Of a DNA stretch of 64,000 nt, positions 1-7,370 are shown one piece after another. The translations under genes and the position numbers were made by a program. The first letter of the stretch is position 1. Every line of letters starts with the position of its first letter. Below the pieces are notes generated by a model. That model was not told where the DNA came from. It was given only the letters and a program-made list of their open reading frames with translations, and did not search any database. This DNA comes from Cellulomonas sp. GTDB lineage: Bacteria; Actinomycetota; Actinomycetes; Actinomycetales; Cellulomonadaceae. Location of the stretch: the NCBI RefSeq assembly GCF_015234515.1, contig NZ_JADGMY010000001.1, positions 1 through 64,000 of the forward strand, in the 5' to 3' direction.

Positions 1-150
1 CTGGAGATCCAGCACTTCTTCGAGGTCTACAAGGACCTCGAGCCCGGCAAGTCCGTCGAGGGCGCGCACTGGACCGGCCGCGCCGAGGCGGAGGCGGAGA
101 TCGAGCGCTCCCGCCAGCGCGCGATCGACTCGGGGTACGACCACCACTGA
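1..150 (+). CDS. ppa: Inorganic pyrophosphatase, C-terminal part
   Basis: The window opens in frame inside a coding sequence whose last 49 residues read [17 protein letters not shown] and end GYDHH before a TGA. The [15 protein letters not shown] stretch is the conserved C-terminal block of soluble family I inorganic pyrophosphatases, cytoplasmic Mg-dependent enzymes that hydrolyse pyrophosphate to phosphate. The start and the catalytic aspartates lie upstream of the window, so this is a partial gene cut by the window edge rather than a broken gene. Recognition rests on the C-terminal block only. Confidence 0.9.
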   Translation: MEIQHFFEVYKDLEPGKSVEGAHWTGRAEAEAEIERSRQRAIDSGYDHH

Positions 151-169
151 CGCGGGCCGCCCCATCGGT

Positions 170-838
170 GTGCGACCCGTGGTAGCAGGAACGAGCGCGG
201 ACGAGGTCACGCGGCTGCTGCGTGAGTGGGCGGCGCGCCTCGCCCGGCGTGACCCCACCGCGGTGTCGTACCTGCGCCCCGGCCTGACCCGGGCGCAGGT
301 CGACGCCACCACGGCCGAGCACGGCATCCGGCTCCCCGACGACGCCGCCGCGGTCTGGACGTGGCACGACGGGGAGCGCGACGGCCTCCTCGACGACGTA
401 CCACCGGACCGCAGGGTGTTCCCCGGGGGGTACTTCCTCAGCCTGCGCGCCACCCTCGAGGAGTCCCGCACGCTCACGAGCCTGTCGGGGATCGGCCCGG
501 GCGACGACTACTCCGAGGAGGAGTACTCCAGCGAACGGCGAGGCCGGCCCGTCCAGCTGTTCTTCCGTCGCGAGTTCGTCCTGCTCAGCTGTGCCGAGCA
601 CGCCACCTACCTGGACTGCACCGACCCCGACGTCGAGCACACCGGCACCGCCTGCTTCAGCACCTGGTCCGACACCCCGACCCAGCAGGTCACCCTCGCC
701 GAACGGGTCGCCGGCTGGAACCTCGCCTGGGACGCCGGCGTGTGGCCCGACGCACCGACGGACTGGACCACCGTCGACCACCAGGCCGCTGAACGGCTCT
801 TCGGCCGCGGCCCCCACGTGGACCACCGGCTGCAGTAG
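170..838 (+). CDS. SMI1/KNR4-like domain protein
   Basis: A 222-residue soluble protein with a GTG start 19 bases after ppa. The segment GLTRAQVDATTAEHGIRLPDDAAAVWTWHDG matches the start of SMI1/KNR4 (SUKH-type) domains, in which an acidic residue pair and a leucine-proline turn precede a W-x-W/H-D-G strand; the rest (PGGYFLSLRATLEE, RREFVLLSC) fits the same fold. SUKH proteins often act as immunity proteins for contact-dependent toxins, but many actinobacterial copies stand alone, and no toxin gene is adjacent here. There is no signal peptide or membrane segment. Family assignment is moderately secure; function is not known. Confidence 0.7.
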   Translation: MRPVVAGTSADEVTRLLREWAARLARRDPTAVSYLRPGLTRAQVDATTAEHGIRLPDDAAAVWTWHDGERDGLLDDVPPDRRVFPGGYFLSLRATLEESRTLTSLSGIGPGDDYSEEEYSSERRGRPVQLFFRREFVLLSCAEHATYLDCTDPDVEHTGTACFSTWSDTPTQQVTLAERVAGWNLAWDAGVWPDAPTDWTTVDHQAAERLFGRGPHVDHRLQ

Positions 839-911
839 TCCGTGACCCGCGGGGCCGGGCCCCGGAGACGATCGAGTGCGGTGGGAGCGGCGTACGGCCG
901 GGTGCGAGAGG

Positions 912-2363
912 TCAGGGCCGCCCGGCGAACGGCATGGTGCTCGACCAGCGCATCGACGTGACGCGCAGCGGGACGCCGGGCTTCGACGCCTCCATGATCT
1001 GGCCGTTCCCGATCCACATCGCCACGTGGTAGACGCTGGTGGGGTCGTTGGGGTTCTCGCCCCAGAACACCAGGTCGCCGGGGCGGAGCTGGTCGTAGCT
1101 GATCTTGAGCACCTGCTTGTACTGGTCGCGCGACGTGCGGTTGATGCTCACGCCGGCGGCACGCCATGCCTGGCTGGTGAGGCCCGAGCAGTCGTAGCCG
1201 CTGGGGCCCGACCCGCCGTAGACGTACGGCAGCCCGACCTTCGACTGTGCCCAGGCGGCCGCGGCCGCACCGGAGGCGGCGGACCCACGCGACGTGCCCG
1301 TGCCGAGTCCGTAGCCGTTCGACGGCGCGGGCGCGGGAGCCGGGGCGGGCGCGGGAGCCGGAGCAGGCGCCGGGGCAGGAGCCGGTGCCGCAGGAGCCGG
1401 GGCGGGCGCCGGAGCCGGTGCGGGGGCAGGAGCCGGCGCTGAGCCGCCGCCGGGCGCAGGGGCCGGGGCGGCCGCGCCACCGCCCTGGCTCGGGGCGGGC
1501 GGCTGCGTCCGGTCGGCCTGGGCTGCGGCCTCGACGCGTGCGCGACGCTGGGCGTCCACGGCGTCCTGCCGGGCCCGCTCGACCTCGGCGCTCGTCTGCC
1601 GCGCGGCCGCGAGCGCGGAGATCAGGCCGTCGCGCTCGGCCTGACCGGCAGCGAGGGACGCGTCGGCGTCGGACCGGGTGCGCTCGGCCTCGGCGAGCGC
1701 GTCCTGCGCGGCCTCGGCGGCGTCATCCGCGGCCTGCGCGGCGGCGGCGGAGCGGCGCTCCATGGTGCTGGCGACGAGCAGCGTCGCCTGGTACTCCTGC
1801 ACGGCCTCGTCGGCCTTGCCGGTCGCCTGGTTGAGGGCCGTGGTCCGGCGTGCGACGTCCTGGAACCCGTCGGCGGACAGCGCGGCCTGCAGCACGTCGT
1901 TGGACCCACCGGTGCGGGCGAGCTGGCGCGCGAAGGCGACGAGCTTGCGCCGCGCCTCCTCGGCCTGCTCGGCGGCCTCGGCGGAGCGCCCGGCGGCGTC
2001 CCGGGCGCGGGTGCGTGCGGCGTCGGCGTCGACGACGGCCTGCGTGTACGACTCGGCGGCGCTCTGGACGGCGACCTCGGCCGCCTCCGCCGACGTGGCG
2101 AGCTGGGCGAGCCGGACCTCCATCTGGGCGACCGACTGCTGGGCACGCCCGACGGCGGCGCGGGCGTCGCGCGCCTCGTCCGCCGACGGCGTCGCGGCGG
2201 CCGGCGTCACGACCAGGCCGAGCGTCAGCAGGCCGACCGGCAGCACCGCCAGACCGCGCGGGACCCGCCGCGCGAGGGGCCGACGGGCGGCGCGCGCGCA
2301 CGCCGCGGCGTGCCCTGCCGAGGGGATCGGTCGGGGCTCGGGTGTCACGCCTGCGTCACGCAC
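912..2363 (-). CDS. Secreted NlpC/P60 peptidoglycan endopeptidase with coiled-coil and PAPA linker
   Basis: With the GTG start at 2363 the protein has 483 residues. An arginine-rich N-terminus leads into a hydrophobic signal segment (LAVLPVGLLTLGLVV) ending AAATPSA. A long Ala/Glu/Gln-rich coiled coil follows, then a Pro-Ala repeat linker encoded at about 1320-1500, then a C-terminal NlpC/P60 domain with catalytic Cys392 in YDCSGL and His446 in VYHVAMW. The family cleaves the D-Glu to diamino acid bond of stem peptides outside the cell, and the coiled-coil arrangement resembles RipA/RpfB-associated division hydrolases. The start was chosen because a TAACGT hexamer lies 7 bases upstream. An in-frame GTG at 2402 would lengthen the N-terminus through two palindromes and is less likely. 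No partner gene is adjacent. Confidence 0.93.
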   Translation of the reverse strand: MRDAGVTPEPRPIPSAGHAAACARAARRPLARRVPRGLAVLPVGLLTLGLVVTPAAATPSADEARDARAAVGRAQQSVAQMEVRLAQLATSAEAAEVAVQSAAESYTQAVVDADAARTRARDAAGRSAEAAEQAEEARRKLVAFARQLARTGGSNDVLQAALSADGFQDVARRTTALNQATGKADEAVQEYQATLLVASTMERRSAAAAQAADDAAEAAQDALAEAERTRSDADASLAAGQAERDGLISALAAARQTSAEVERARQDAVDAQRRARVEAAAQADRTQPPAPSQGGGAAAPAPAPGGGSAPAPAPAPAPAPAPAPAAPAPAPAPAPAPAPAPAPAPAPSNGYGLGTGTSRGSAASGAAAAAWAQSKVGLPYVYGGSGPSGYDCSGLTSQAWRAAGVSINRTSRDQYKQVLKISYDQLRPGDLVFWGENPNDPTSVYHVAMWIGNGQIMEASKPGVPLRVTSMRWSSTMPFAGRP

Positions 2364-2370
2364 GCTGGGC

Positions 2371-2376
2371 ACGTTA
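2371..2376 (-). promoter_or_regulatory. Putative -10 element of the NlpC/P60 gene (leaderless)
   Basis: On the minus strand the hexamer reads TAACGT and is followed by 7 bases and then GTG at 2363. That spacing places the transcription start on the start codon. No clear -35 element is visible. Confidence 0.5.
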
Positions 2377-2378
2377 CC

Positions 2379-2415
2379 TGTGGGATTCCCACAAGAGAAC
2401 ACCTGTCACACAGGT
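2379..2415. promoter_or_regulatory. Two adjacent palindromes upstream of the NlpC/P60 promoter
   Basis: TGTGGG-ATT-CCCACA lies at 2379-2393, immediately upstream of the -10 hexamer. ACCTGT-CAC-ACAGGT lies at 2401-2415, near where a -35 or an activator would sit. Both have perfect 6-bp arms and a 3-bp centre. The positions suit a dimeric regulator of this wall hydrolase; the regulator is unknown. Confidence 0.45.
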
Positions 2416-2580
2416 CCCAAAAGTCACATGGTTGTGGTTCGGGAGCAACCCGGACAGACCTCCAGGGCCGATCGGGTGAACCCGTCGCGCGGTGCCGCCG
2501 AGGCCCTGTGCCACGCCGCACTGCTCCGCAGGTGAGGGCCGTCACCCCCCTCGGCCGAGCACGCGCGGCGAGAAGCGGCG

Positions 2581-2632
2581 GTCTCAATAAGTGAGACGGC
2601 CGTGTTGAGGAGTGGGACGCGCGTCGTAGTGT
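2581..2632 (+). promoter_or_regulatory. metY promoter with operator-like inverted repeat
   Basis: GTCTCA-ATAAG-TGAGAC (2581-2597) is an inverted repeat with perfect 6-bp arms. It is followed by a -35-like TTGAGG (2605-2610), a 16-bp spacer and a -10-like TAGTGT (2627-2632). GTGAGAC at 2591 recurs as GTGGGAC at 2612, two helical turns further on and inside the spacer. This layout suggests a repressor covering the promoter, plausibly responding to methionine or sulfur status; the regulator is not identified here. Confidence 0.5.
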
Positions 2633-2638
2633 CATGGC

Positions 2639-2662
2639 ATGACCCGTCGAATGTGTCGCTGA
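2639..2662 (+). CDS. Possible leader peptide MTRRMCR upstream of metY
   Basis: ATG at 2639 lies 6 bases after the TAGTGT hexamer, so the transcript may begin on this codon. The 7-codon ORF reads MTRRMCR and ends at TGA 2660-2662, 189 bases before metY. It carries a Met codon and a Cys codon next to its stop. Leaderless, Cys-containing upstream ORFs that sense translation of sulfur amino-acid codons are known in mycobacteria; the resemblance is functional analogy only. The short length means chance occurrence cannot be excluded. Confidence 0.35.
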   Translation: MTRRMCR

Positions 2663-2851
2663 CCAGCGCACGTTCTCCCCTGCCCGCGAGCAGTTCCCGC
2701 CCCCACGTCGAGGGATGTCGGCACCGCGGCCAGGCTCGGGCACGGTACGTGCGCATCCCCCTGGCCCCCCGCGGGGCGGGCGTCGACGGCGCGCTCCTCG
2801 GGAACGAGTCCCCCACCCCGACCGACCGGCAGCGCCGGCGAGGAGCACACC
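2663..2851 (+). other. metY 5' leader region
   Basis: This stretch between the mini-ORF and metY contains a CCCCGCGGGG palindrome (2767-2776) and a ribosome-binding site GCGAGGAG ahead of the ATG. The conserved cores of SAM-I or SAM-IV riboswitches were not found. No other gene is supported. Confidence 0.4.
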
Positions 2852-4171
2852 ATGAGCAACGAGAGCTGGAGCTTCGAGACCCGCCAGATCCACGCGGGCC
2901 AGAGCGCCGACGCCACCACGGGGGCGCGCGCCCTGCCGATCTACCAGACGACGTCGTTCGTCTTCGACTCCGCCGAGCAGGCCGCCGACCGGTTCGCCCT
3001 CAAGGAGCTCGGGCCGATCTACACGCGCATCGGCAACCCGACGACCGAGGTCGTCGAGAACCGCATCGCGAGCCTCGAGGGCGGCGTCGGCGCGCTGCTG
3101 CTCGCGTCCGGGCAGGCGGCCTCGACCTTCGCGATCCTCAACGTCGCCGAGGCGGGCGACCACGTCGTCGCCTCCCCCAGCCTGTACGGCGGCACCTACA
3201 ACCTGCTCAAGCACTCGCTGCCCAAGCTGGGCGTCGAGACGACGTTCGTCGACGACCCGCACGACGCGCAGGCGTGGCGCGACGCCATCCGCCCCAACAC
3301 CAAGGTGTTCTTCGCCGAGACGATCCCCAACCCGCAGGCCGACGTGCTCGACATCGAGCTCGTCGCAGGTGTGGCCCACGAGCACGGCGTGCCGCTCGTC
3401 GTCGACAACACCGTGGCGACCCCGTACCTGATCAACCCGCTGCAGTGGGGTGCCGACGTCGTCGTGCACTCGGCGACCAAGTACCTCGGCGGGCACGGCT
3501 CCGCGATCGGCGGCGTCGTCGTCGACGGCGGCACGTTCGACTACGCGCAGCACCCCGAGCGGTTCCCGAACTTCAACACGCCCGACCCGTCGTACAACGG
3601 CCTGGTCTTCGCGCGGGACCTCGGTGTCGGTGGCGCGTTCGGCGTGAACCTGTCCTACATCCTCAAGGCGCGCGTGCAGCTGCTGCGCGACCTCGGCGCC
3701 GCCATCAGCCCGTTCAACGCGTTCCTCATCGCGCAGGGCATCGAGACCCTGTCGCTGCGCGTCGAGCGGCACGTCGAGAACGCGCAGAAGGTCGCGCAGT
3801 GGCTCGAGGCGCGCGACGAGGTCCGCAAGGTCCACTACGCGGGCCTGGAGTCCAGCCCGTGGCACGCCAACCAGCTCAAGTACGCGCCGCGCGGCGCCGG
3901 CGCCGTCCTGGCCTTCGAGCTCGACGGCGGCGCGGCGGCCGGGCAGGCCTTCGTGTCGGCGCTCGAGCTGCACTCGAACGTCGCGAACATCGGCGACGTG
4001 CGCTCCCTGGTCATCCACCCGGCGTCGACGACGCACAGCCAGCTCACCCCCGAGCAGCAGCTGCAGTCGGGCGTCACCCCGGGCCTCGTGCGCCTGGCGG
4101 TGGGCATCGAGCACATCGATGACATCCTGGCCGACCTGGACGCGGGCTTCCGCGCCGCCAAGGACGCCTGA
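2852..4171 (+). CDS. metY: O-acetylhomoserine sulfhydrylase MetY
   Basis: A 439-residue cytoplasmic PLP enzyme of the Cys/Met metabolism family, full length for MetY. It replaces the acetyl group of O-acetylhomoserine with sulfide to give homocysteine and acetate. The N-terminal FETRQIHAGQ, the substrate loop YTRIGNPTTEVVE and the PLP-lysine motif SATKYLGGHG (Lys210) are clear, as is the C-terminal HPASTTHSQL block. The 439-residue length and the IGGVVVDGG insertion favour MetY over cystathionine gamma-synthase. The ATG follows GAGGAG at normal spacing. metX begins 39 bases downstream and supplies the substrate, so the two likely form an operon controlled by the upstream inverted repeat and leader. 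Confidence 0.96.
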   Translation: MSNESWSFETRQIHAGQSADATTGARALPIYQTTSFVFDSAEQAADRFALKELGPIYTRIGNPTTEVVENRIASLEGGVGALLLASGQAASTFAILNVAEAGDHVVASPSLYGGTYNLLKHSLPKLGVETTFVDDPHDAQAWRDAIRPNTKVFFAETIPNPQADVLDIELVAGVAHEHGVPLVVDNTVATPYLINPLQWGADVVVHSATKYLGGHGSAIGGVVVDGGTFDYAQHPERFPNFNTPDPSYNGLVFARDLGVGGAFGVNLSYILKARVQLLRDLGAAISPFNAFLIAQGIETLSLRVERHVENAQKVAQWLEARDEVRKVHYAGLESSPWHANQLKYAPRGAGAVLAFELDGGAAAGQAFVSALELHSNVANIGDVRSLVIHPASTTHSQLTPEQQLQSGVTPGLVRLAVGIEHIDDILADLDAGFRAAKDA

Positions 4172-4210
4172 GACCCTGCTGCCAGAGCACCGACGGAAGG
4201 CACCGGCACG

Positions 4211-5521
4211 ATGACGCAGCCCGACCCCCGCACCGACGCACCGGACCGCACGCCCGCGCGGCGTGCGATGCCCGGCGCGCAGGACGGTGCGGGGTCGGGC
4301 GGCCTCGCGGTCCCGGACCCGCTCGTCGGGCGGCGCGCGCGCCGTGGCGCGACGCTCGGCAGCCGCCGCCCGCTGCCGGAGCGCCCGCCCGTGCCCGCCA
4401 GCGCGGCGTGGCGCGACGGCTCCGACCCCGGCCGCCGGCAGTTCGCCGACCTGGGGCCGCTCAAGCTCGAGTCGGGCGGCCGCCTGCCCCAGGTCCGCCT
4501 CGCCTACGAGACGTGGGGCGAGCTCGACGAGGACGGCAGCAACGCGGTCCTCGTGCTGCACGCGCTGACGGGCGACTCGCACGTCACCGGTGACGCGGGG
4601 CCCGGGCACCCGACCCCGGGCTGGTGGCAGTCGATGGTGGGCCCGGGTGCCCCGATCGACACCGACCGCTGGTTCGTCGTCGCGCCCAACGTGCTCGGCG
4701 GGTGCCAGGGCTCGACCGGCCCGGCGTCGACCGCGCCCGACGGGCAGCCGTGGGGCAGCCGGTTCCCGCTGCTGACCGTGCGCGACCAGGTCGCTGCCGA
4801 GGTGCGGCTCGCCGACCTGCTGGGCATCGACTCGTGGGCGCTGGTCATCGGCGCCTCCATGGGTGGGCACCGCGTCCTGGAGTGGGCCGTCACGGCACCC
4901 GACCGGGTCGACGCGATCGCGGCGATCGCGACGTGCGCGCAGACGTCGGGCGACCAGATCGCGGGCTTCCACACGCAGCTCGCCGCCGTCGCCGCCGACC
5001 CCCGCTACCGCGACGGCGACTACTACGACGTCCCCGACGGCGAGGGGCCGCACGTGGGCCTGGGCATCGCCCGGCAGATCGCGCACCAGACGTACCGCTC
5101 GGCGGTCGAGCTCGACACCCGGTTCGGGCGCATCCCGCAGGGCGCCGAGGACCCGCTGGAGGGCGGGCGGTTCGCGGTGCAGTCGTACCTCGACCACCAC
5201 GGCGACAAGCTCGCCCGGCGCTTCGACGCCAACACCTACGTCACGCTCACACGGACGATGATCACGCACGACCTGGGCCGTGACCGCGGCGGCGTCGAGG
5301 CCGCGCTCGCCCAGGTCACGGCACGCGTGCTGGTCGTCGCGGTCGACAGCGACAGGCTGTTCACCCCCGAGCAGTCCGAGCGGATCGTCGCCGCGACCCC
5401 CGGGGCCCGGGCCGTGCGGTACGTGCACTCCGAGTTCGGCCACGACGGCTTCCTCATCGAGGAGGACCAGGTCGGCCGGCACGTCGCGGACTTCCTGCGC
5501 GAGGAGGTCCGCCCGCGCTGA
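4211..5521 (+). CDS. metX: Homoserine O-acetyltransferase MetX with N-terminal extension
   Basis: A 436-residue alpha/beta-hydrolase-fold enzyme that transfers acetyl from acetyl-CoA to homoserine. Motifs include LVLHALTGDSHVTG, the nucleophile elbow GASMGG (Ser216), the catalytic Asp in VDSDRLFTPEQ and His in EFGHDGFL. The enzyme core begins near residue 77 (RQFADLGPLKLESG). The preceding 75 residues are Pro/Arg/Ala-rich and apparently disordered, longer than in most MetX proteins. The ATG at 4211 has GGAAGG 10 bases upstream, supporting the extension; an internal start would be needed to remove it. It follows metY closely and completes direct sulfhydrylation. Acetyl specificity is inferred from the pairing with MetY. 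Confidence 0.95.
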   Translation: MTQPDPRTDAPDRTPARRAMPGAQDGAGSGGLAVPDPLVGRRARRGATLGSRRPLPERPPVPASAAWRDGSDPGRRQFADLGPLKLESGGRLPQVRLAYETWGELDEDGSNAVLVLHALTGDSHVTGDAGPGHPTPGWWQSMVGPGAPIDTDRWFVVAPNVLGGCQGSTGPASTAPDGQPWGSRFPLLTVRDQVAAEVRLADLLGIDSWALVIGASMGGHRVLEWAVTAPDRVDAIAAIATCAQTSGDQIAGFHTQLAAVAADPRYRDGDYYDVPDGEGPHVGLGIARQIAHQTYRSAVELDTRFGRIPQGAEDPLEGGRFAVQSYLDHHGDKLARRFDANTYVTLTRTMITHDLGRDRGGVEAALAQVTARVLVVAVDSDRLFTPEQSERIVAATPGARAVRYVHSEFGHDGFLIEEDQVGRHVADFLREEVRPR

Positions 5522-5605
5522 CCCCGCGTCCGGACGCGTCCACCGGTCCGGTGACGGCGCGCGGACGCGGACGCGCCGCCGCGCGGAAGACGGCACCATG
5601 GGCTC

Positions 5606-6328
5606 ATGCCCGTCGACGTCACGACCGCCGCCGCCGCCCTGCGGACCCAGTGGGACCGCCTGCACGACTGGGTGAGCCTCATGGCGGACCCGCGCCTGGG
5701 CCGCGAGGAGTCAGTGCTCGACGGCTGGACCATCGTCGAGCTGTGGGCCCACCTGGGCCGCGCGATGGACGCCCTGGCCGTGTGCACGCCGGTGCCGGCC
5801 GGCACCGTGCCGCTCACGCTCGCCGAGTACCTCGGGTCGTACCCGGACCGGGCCGCCGACATCGCCGAGACGACGCGGCAGCTGGCCGCGGAGCACGCGG
5901 CCGACCCGGTGGGCTACGTGACGGCGTCGGCCCGCGCCGCGTTCGCGAAGGTGGACGCCGTCGGCACGGAGGACCCGGTCGTCCAGGCACGACGCGGCCC
6001 CGTGCGGCTGTCGACCATGACGCTGTCCCGGGTCCTCGAGCTCGTCGTCCACGGCGACGACCTGTACCGCTCGGTGCGCCGCGCCCGCAGCGCCGACGCC
6101 GTCCCCGACCCCGTCGACCCGGCCGCGCTCGCGCTCGTCGCCGACGAGCTGCTCGGGATCGTCCGGGCACGCGGCGGGTGGGACCTCGAGGTCGTCGACG
6201 CGCGCCGGTGGGTGCGTCTGGCCGCGGGTCGCGCCCCGTACGACGTCGACGAGCTCGCCCTCGCGCTGCAGGCGCGCTACACGTCGGACGCCGTGCCGGA
6301 CCTGGGGCGCATGCTCCCGCTCCTCTGA
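5606..6328 (+). CDS. Maleylpyruvate isomerase family (DinB/MDMPI-like) protein
   Basis: 240 residues. The first 150 form a four-helix DinB/MDMPI-type domain: GWTIVELWAHLGRAMDAL carries the helix with a histidine that usually contributes to a metal triad, and LSRVLELVVHGDDLYRSV supplies the second His-x-x-Asp motif. The C-terminal 70 residues (DLEVVDARRWVRLAAGRAPYDVD) look like the sterol-carrier-like C-terminal domain of this actinobacterial family. Characterised relatives use mycothiol as cofactor in isomerisation or detoxification. No pathway genes are adjacent, so the substrate is unknown. It is intracellular, with no signal peptide. Confidence 0.75.
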   Translation: MPVDVTTAAAALRTQWDRLHDWVSLMADPRLGREESVLDGWTIVELWAHLGRAMDALAVCTPVPAGTVPLTLAEYLGSYPDRAADIAETTRQLAAEHAADPVGYVTASARAAFAKVDAVGTEDPVVQARRGPVRLSTMTLSRVLELVVHGDDLYRSVRRARSADAVPDPVDPAALALVADELLGIVRARGGWDLEVVDARRWVRLAAGRAPYDVDELALALQARYTSDAVPDLGRMLPLL

Positions 6329-6393
6329 GGCGCCGGTCCGGCGACACGGCCTGACCACCGCGGCCTCCTGTCGTCACGGCCCGCACGGCGGGC

Positions 6394-6399
6394 TAGCGT
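6394..6399 (+). promoter_or_regulatory. Putative -10 element TAGCGT (leaderless)
   Basis: TAGCGT lies 5 bases before the ATG of the MDR oxidoreductase, as expected for a leaderless transcript. No -35 is evident. Confidence 0.45.
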
Positions 6400-6404
6400 G
6401 AGGC

Positions 6405-7364
6405 ATGCTCTCCGCGCGCGTGGTGTCGTTCCACCCCGACGACCCGCTGCGAGGGCTCGAGGTCGGCGACGTGCCCGAGGCCGCCCCGCCAGACGGCTGG
6501 GCGACCGTCGACGTGCGCGCCGCCTCGCTCAACCACCACGACCTGTGGTCGCTGCGCGGCGTCGGCCTGCGCAGCGAGCAGCTGCCCATGGTGCTGGGGA
6601 CCGACGCGGCGGGTGTCACCTCGGACGGGCGGCAGGTCGTCGTGCACGCGGTCGTCGGCGGCCCCGACGGGCGCGGCGTCCCGGCCGACGAGCCGCGCAC
6701 GCTGCTGTCCGAGCGCTACCCCGGCACGCTCGCGGAGCGCGTCGCGGTCCCGGCGTGGAACCTCGTCGACAAGCCCGCGGAGCTCACGTTCGTCGAGGCC
6801 GCGTGCGTCCCCACCGCGTACCTCACGGCGTACCGCATGCTGTTCCGCTCCGGCGCGGCCCAGCCCGGGCAGCGGGTGCTCGTGCAGGGCGCGGGTGGTG
6901 GCGTCGCCGTCGCCGCCGTGCAGCTCGGGTCCGCCGCGGGGCTCGAGATGGTCGTCACCGGGCGGGACCCCGCCAAGCGGTTCCGCGCCCTGGGGCTGGG
7001 CGCGGCGCAGGCGGTCGAGCCGGGCACTCGCGTGGGCCGGGTCGACGTGGTCCTGGAGACCGTCGGGCGCGCGACGTGGGAGCACTCGGTGCGCTCCGTG
7101 CGTCCGGGCGGGCGGATCGTCGTCGCGGGCCTGACCTCGGGCGACCCGGAGCCCGCGTCGCTCACCAAGGTGTTCTTCCAGGAGATCAGCATCGTCGGGG
7201 CGACCATGGGCACGCGGGACGAGCTCGGGCAGGTCCTGGCGTTCCTCGCCCGCACCGGCGTCCGGCCGCTCGTCGACTCGACGTACCCGCTCGCACGGGC
7301 CGCGGACGGGCTGGCGCGCCTCGCGTCCGGCGCGCACGTCGGCAAGATCGTGCTCGAGGTCTGA
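6405..7364 (+). CDS. Zinc-type MDR family alcohol dehydrogenase/quinone oxidoreductase-like protein
   Basis: 319 residues with the medium-chain dehydrogenase/reductase layout. The N-terminal GroES-like domain contains the motif NHHDLWSLRG and the cofactor-adjacent MVLGTDAAG. The Rossmann domain starts at GQRVLVQGAGGGVAVAAVQLG, with a GxGxxG-type NAD(P) loop, and is followed by VLETVG and GGRIVVAG. Structural-zinc cysteines are absent, which fits quinone-oxidoreductase-type members that do not bind zinc. Substrate cannot be read from sequence. The next gene starts 6 bases after the stop, so the two are probably co-transcribed. Confidence 0.88.
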   Translation: MLSARVVSFHPDDPLRGLEVGDVPEAAPPDGWATVDVRAASLNHHDLWSLRGVGLRSEQLPMVLGTDAAGVTSDGRQVVVHAVVGGPDGRGVPADEPRTLLSERYPGTLAERVAVPAWNLVDKPAELTFVEAACVPTAYLTAYRMLFRSGAAQPGQRVLVQGAGGGVAVAAVQLGSAAGLEMVVTGRDPAKRFRALGLGAAQAVEPGTRVGRVDVVLETVGRATWEHSVRSVRPGGRIVVAGLTSGDPEPASLTKVFFQEISIVGATMGTRDELGQVLAFLARTGVRPLVDSTYPLARAADGLARLASGAHVGKIVLEV

Positions 7365-7370
7365 GGCGTC

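Noticed and set aside
2403..2580. A c-di-AMP (ydaO-type) riboswitch upstream of the NlpC/P60 gene
   Set aside because: Expected because such genes often carry it in actinobacteria and disA is in the window, but the conserved core segments (GGGGAA, GGGGTGAA and GGGAGACC blocks) were not found in order on the minus strand.
2633..2851. A SAM riboswitch before metY
   Set aside because: The invariant parts of SAM-I and SAM-IV aptamers were not found; the leader instead has the mini-ORF and simple palindromes.
2345..5665. A 1106-codon open frame on the minus strand opposite metY-metX
   Set aside because: Its protein is a low-complexity Arg/Gly/Val/Asp mix with no domain, fully antisense to two well-supported enzymes; high GC makes stop codons rare in such frames. 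Similar long antisense frames at 18361-23571, 32467-34734, 46417-49929 and elsewhere were left out for the same reason.
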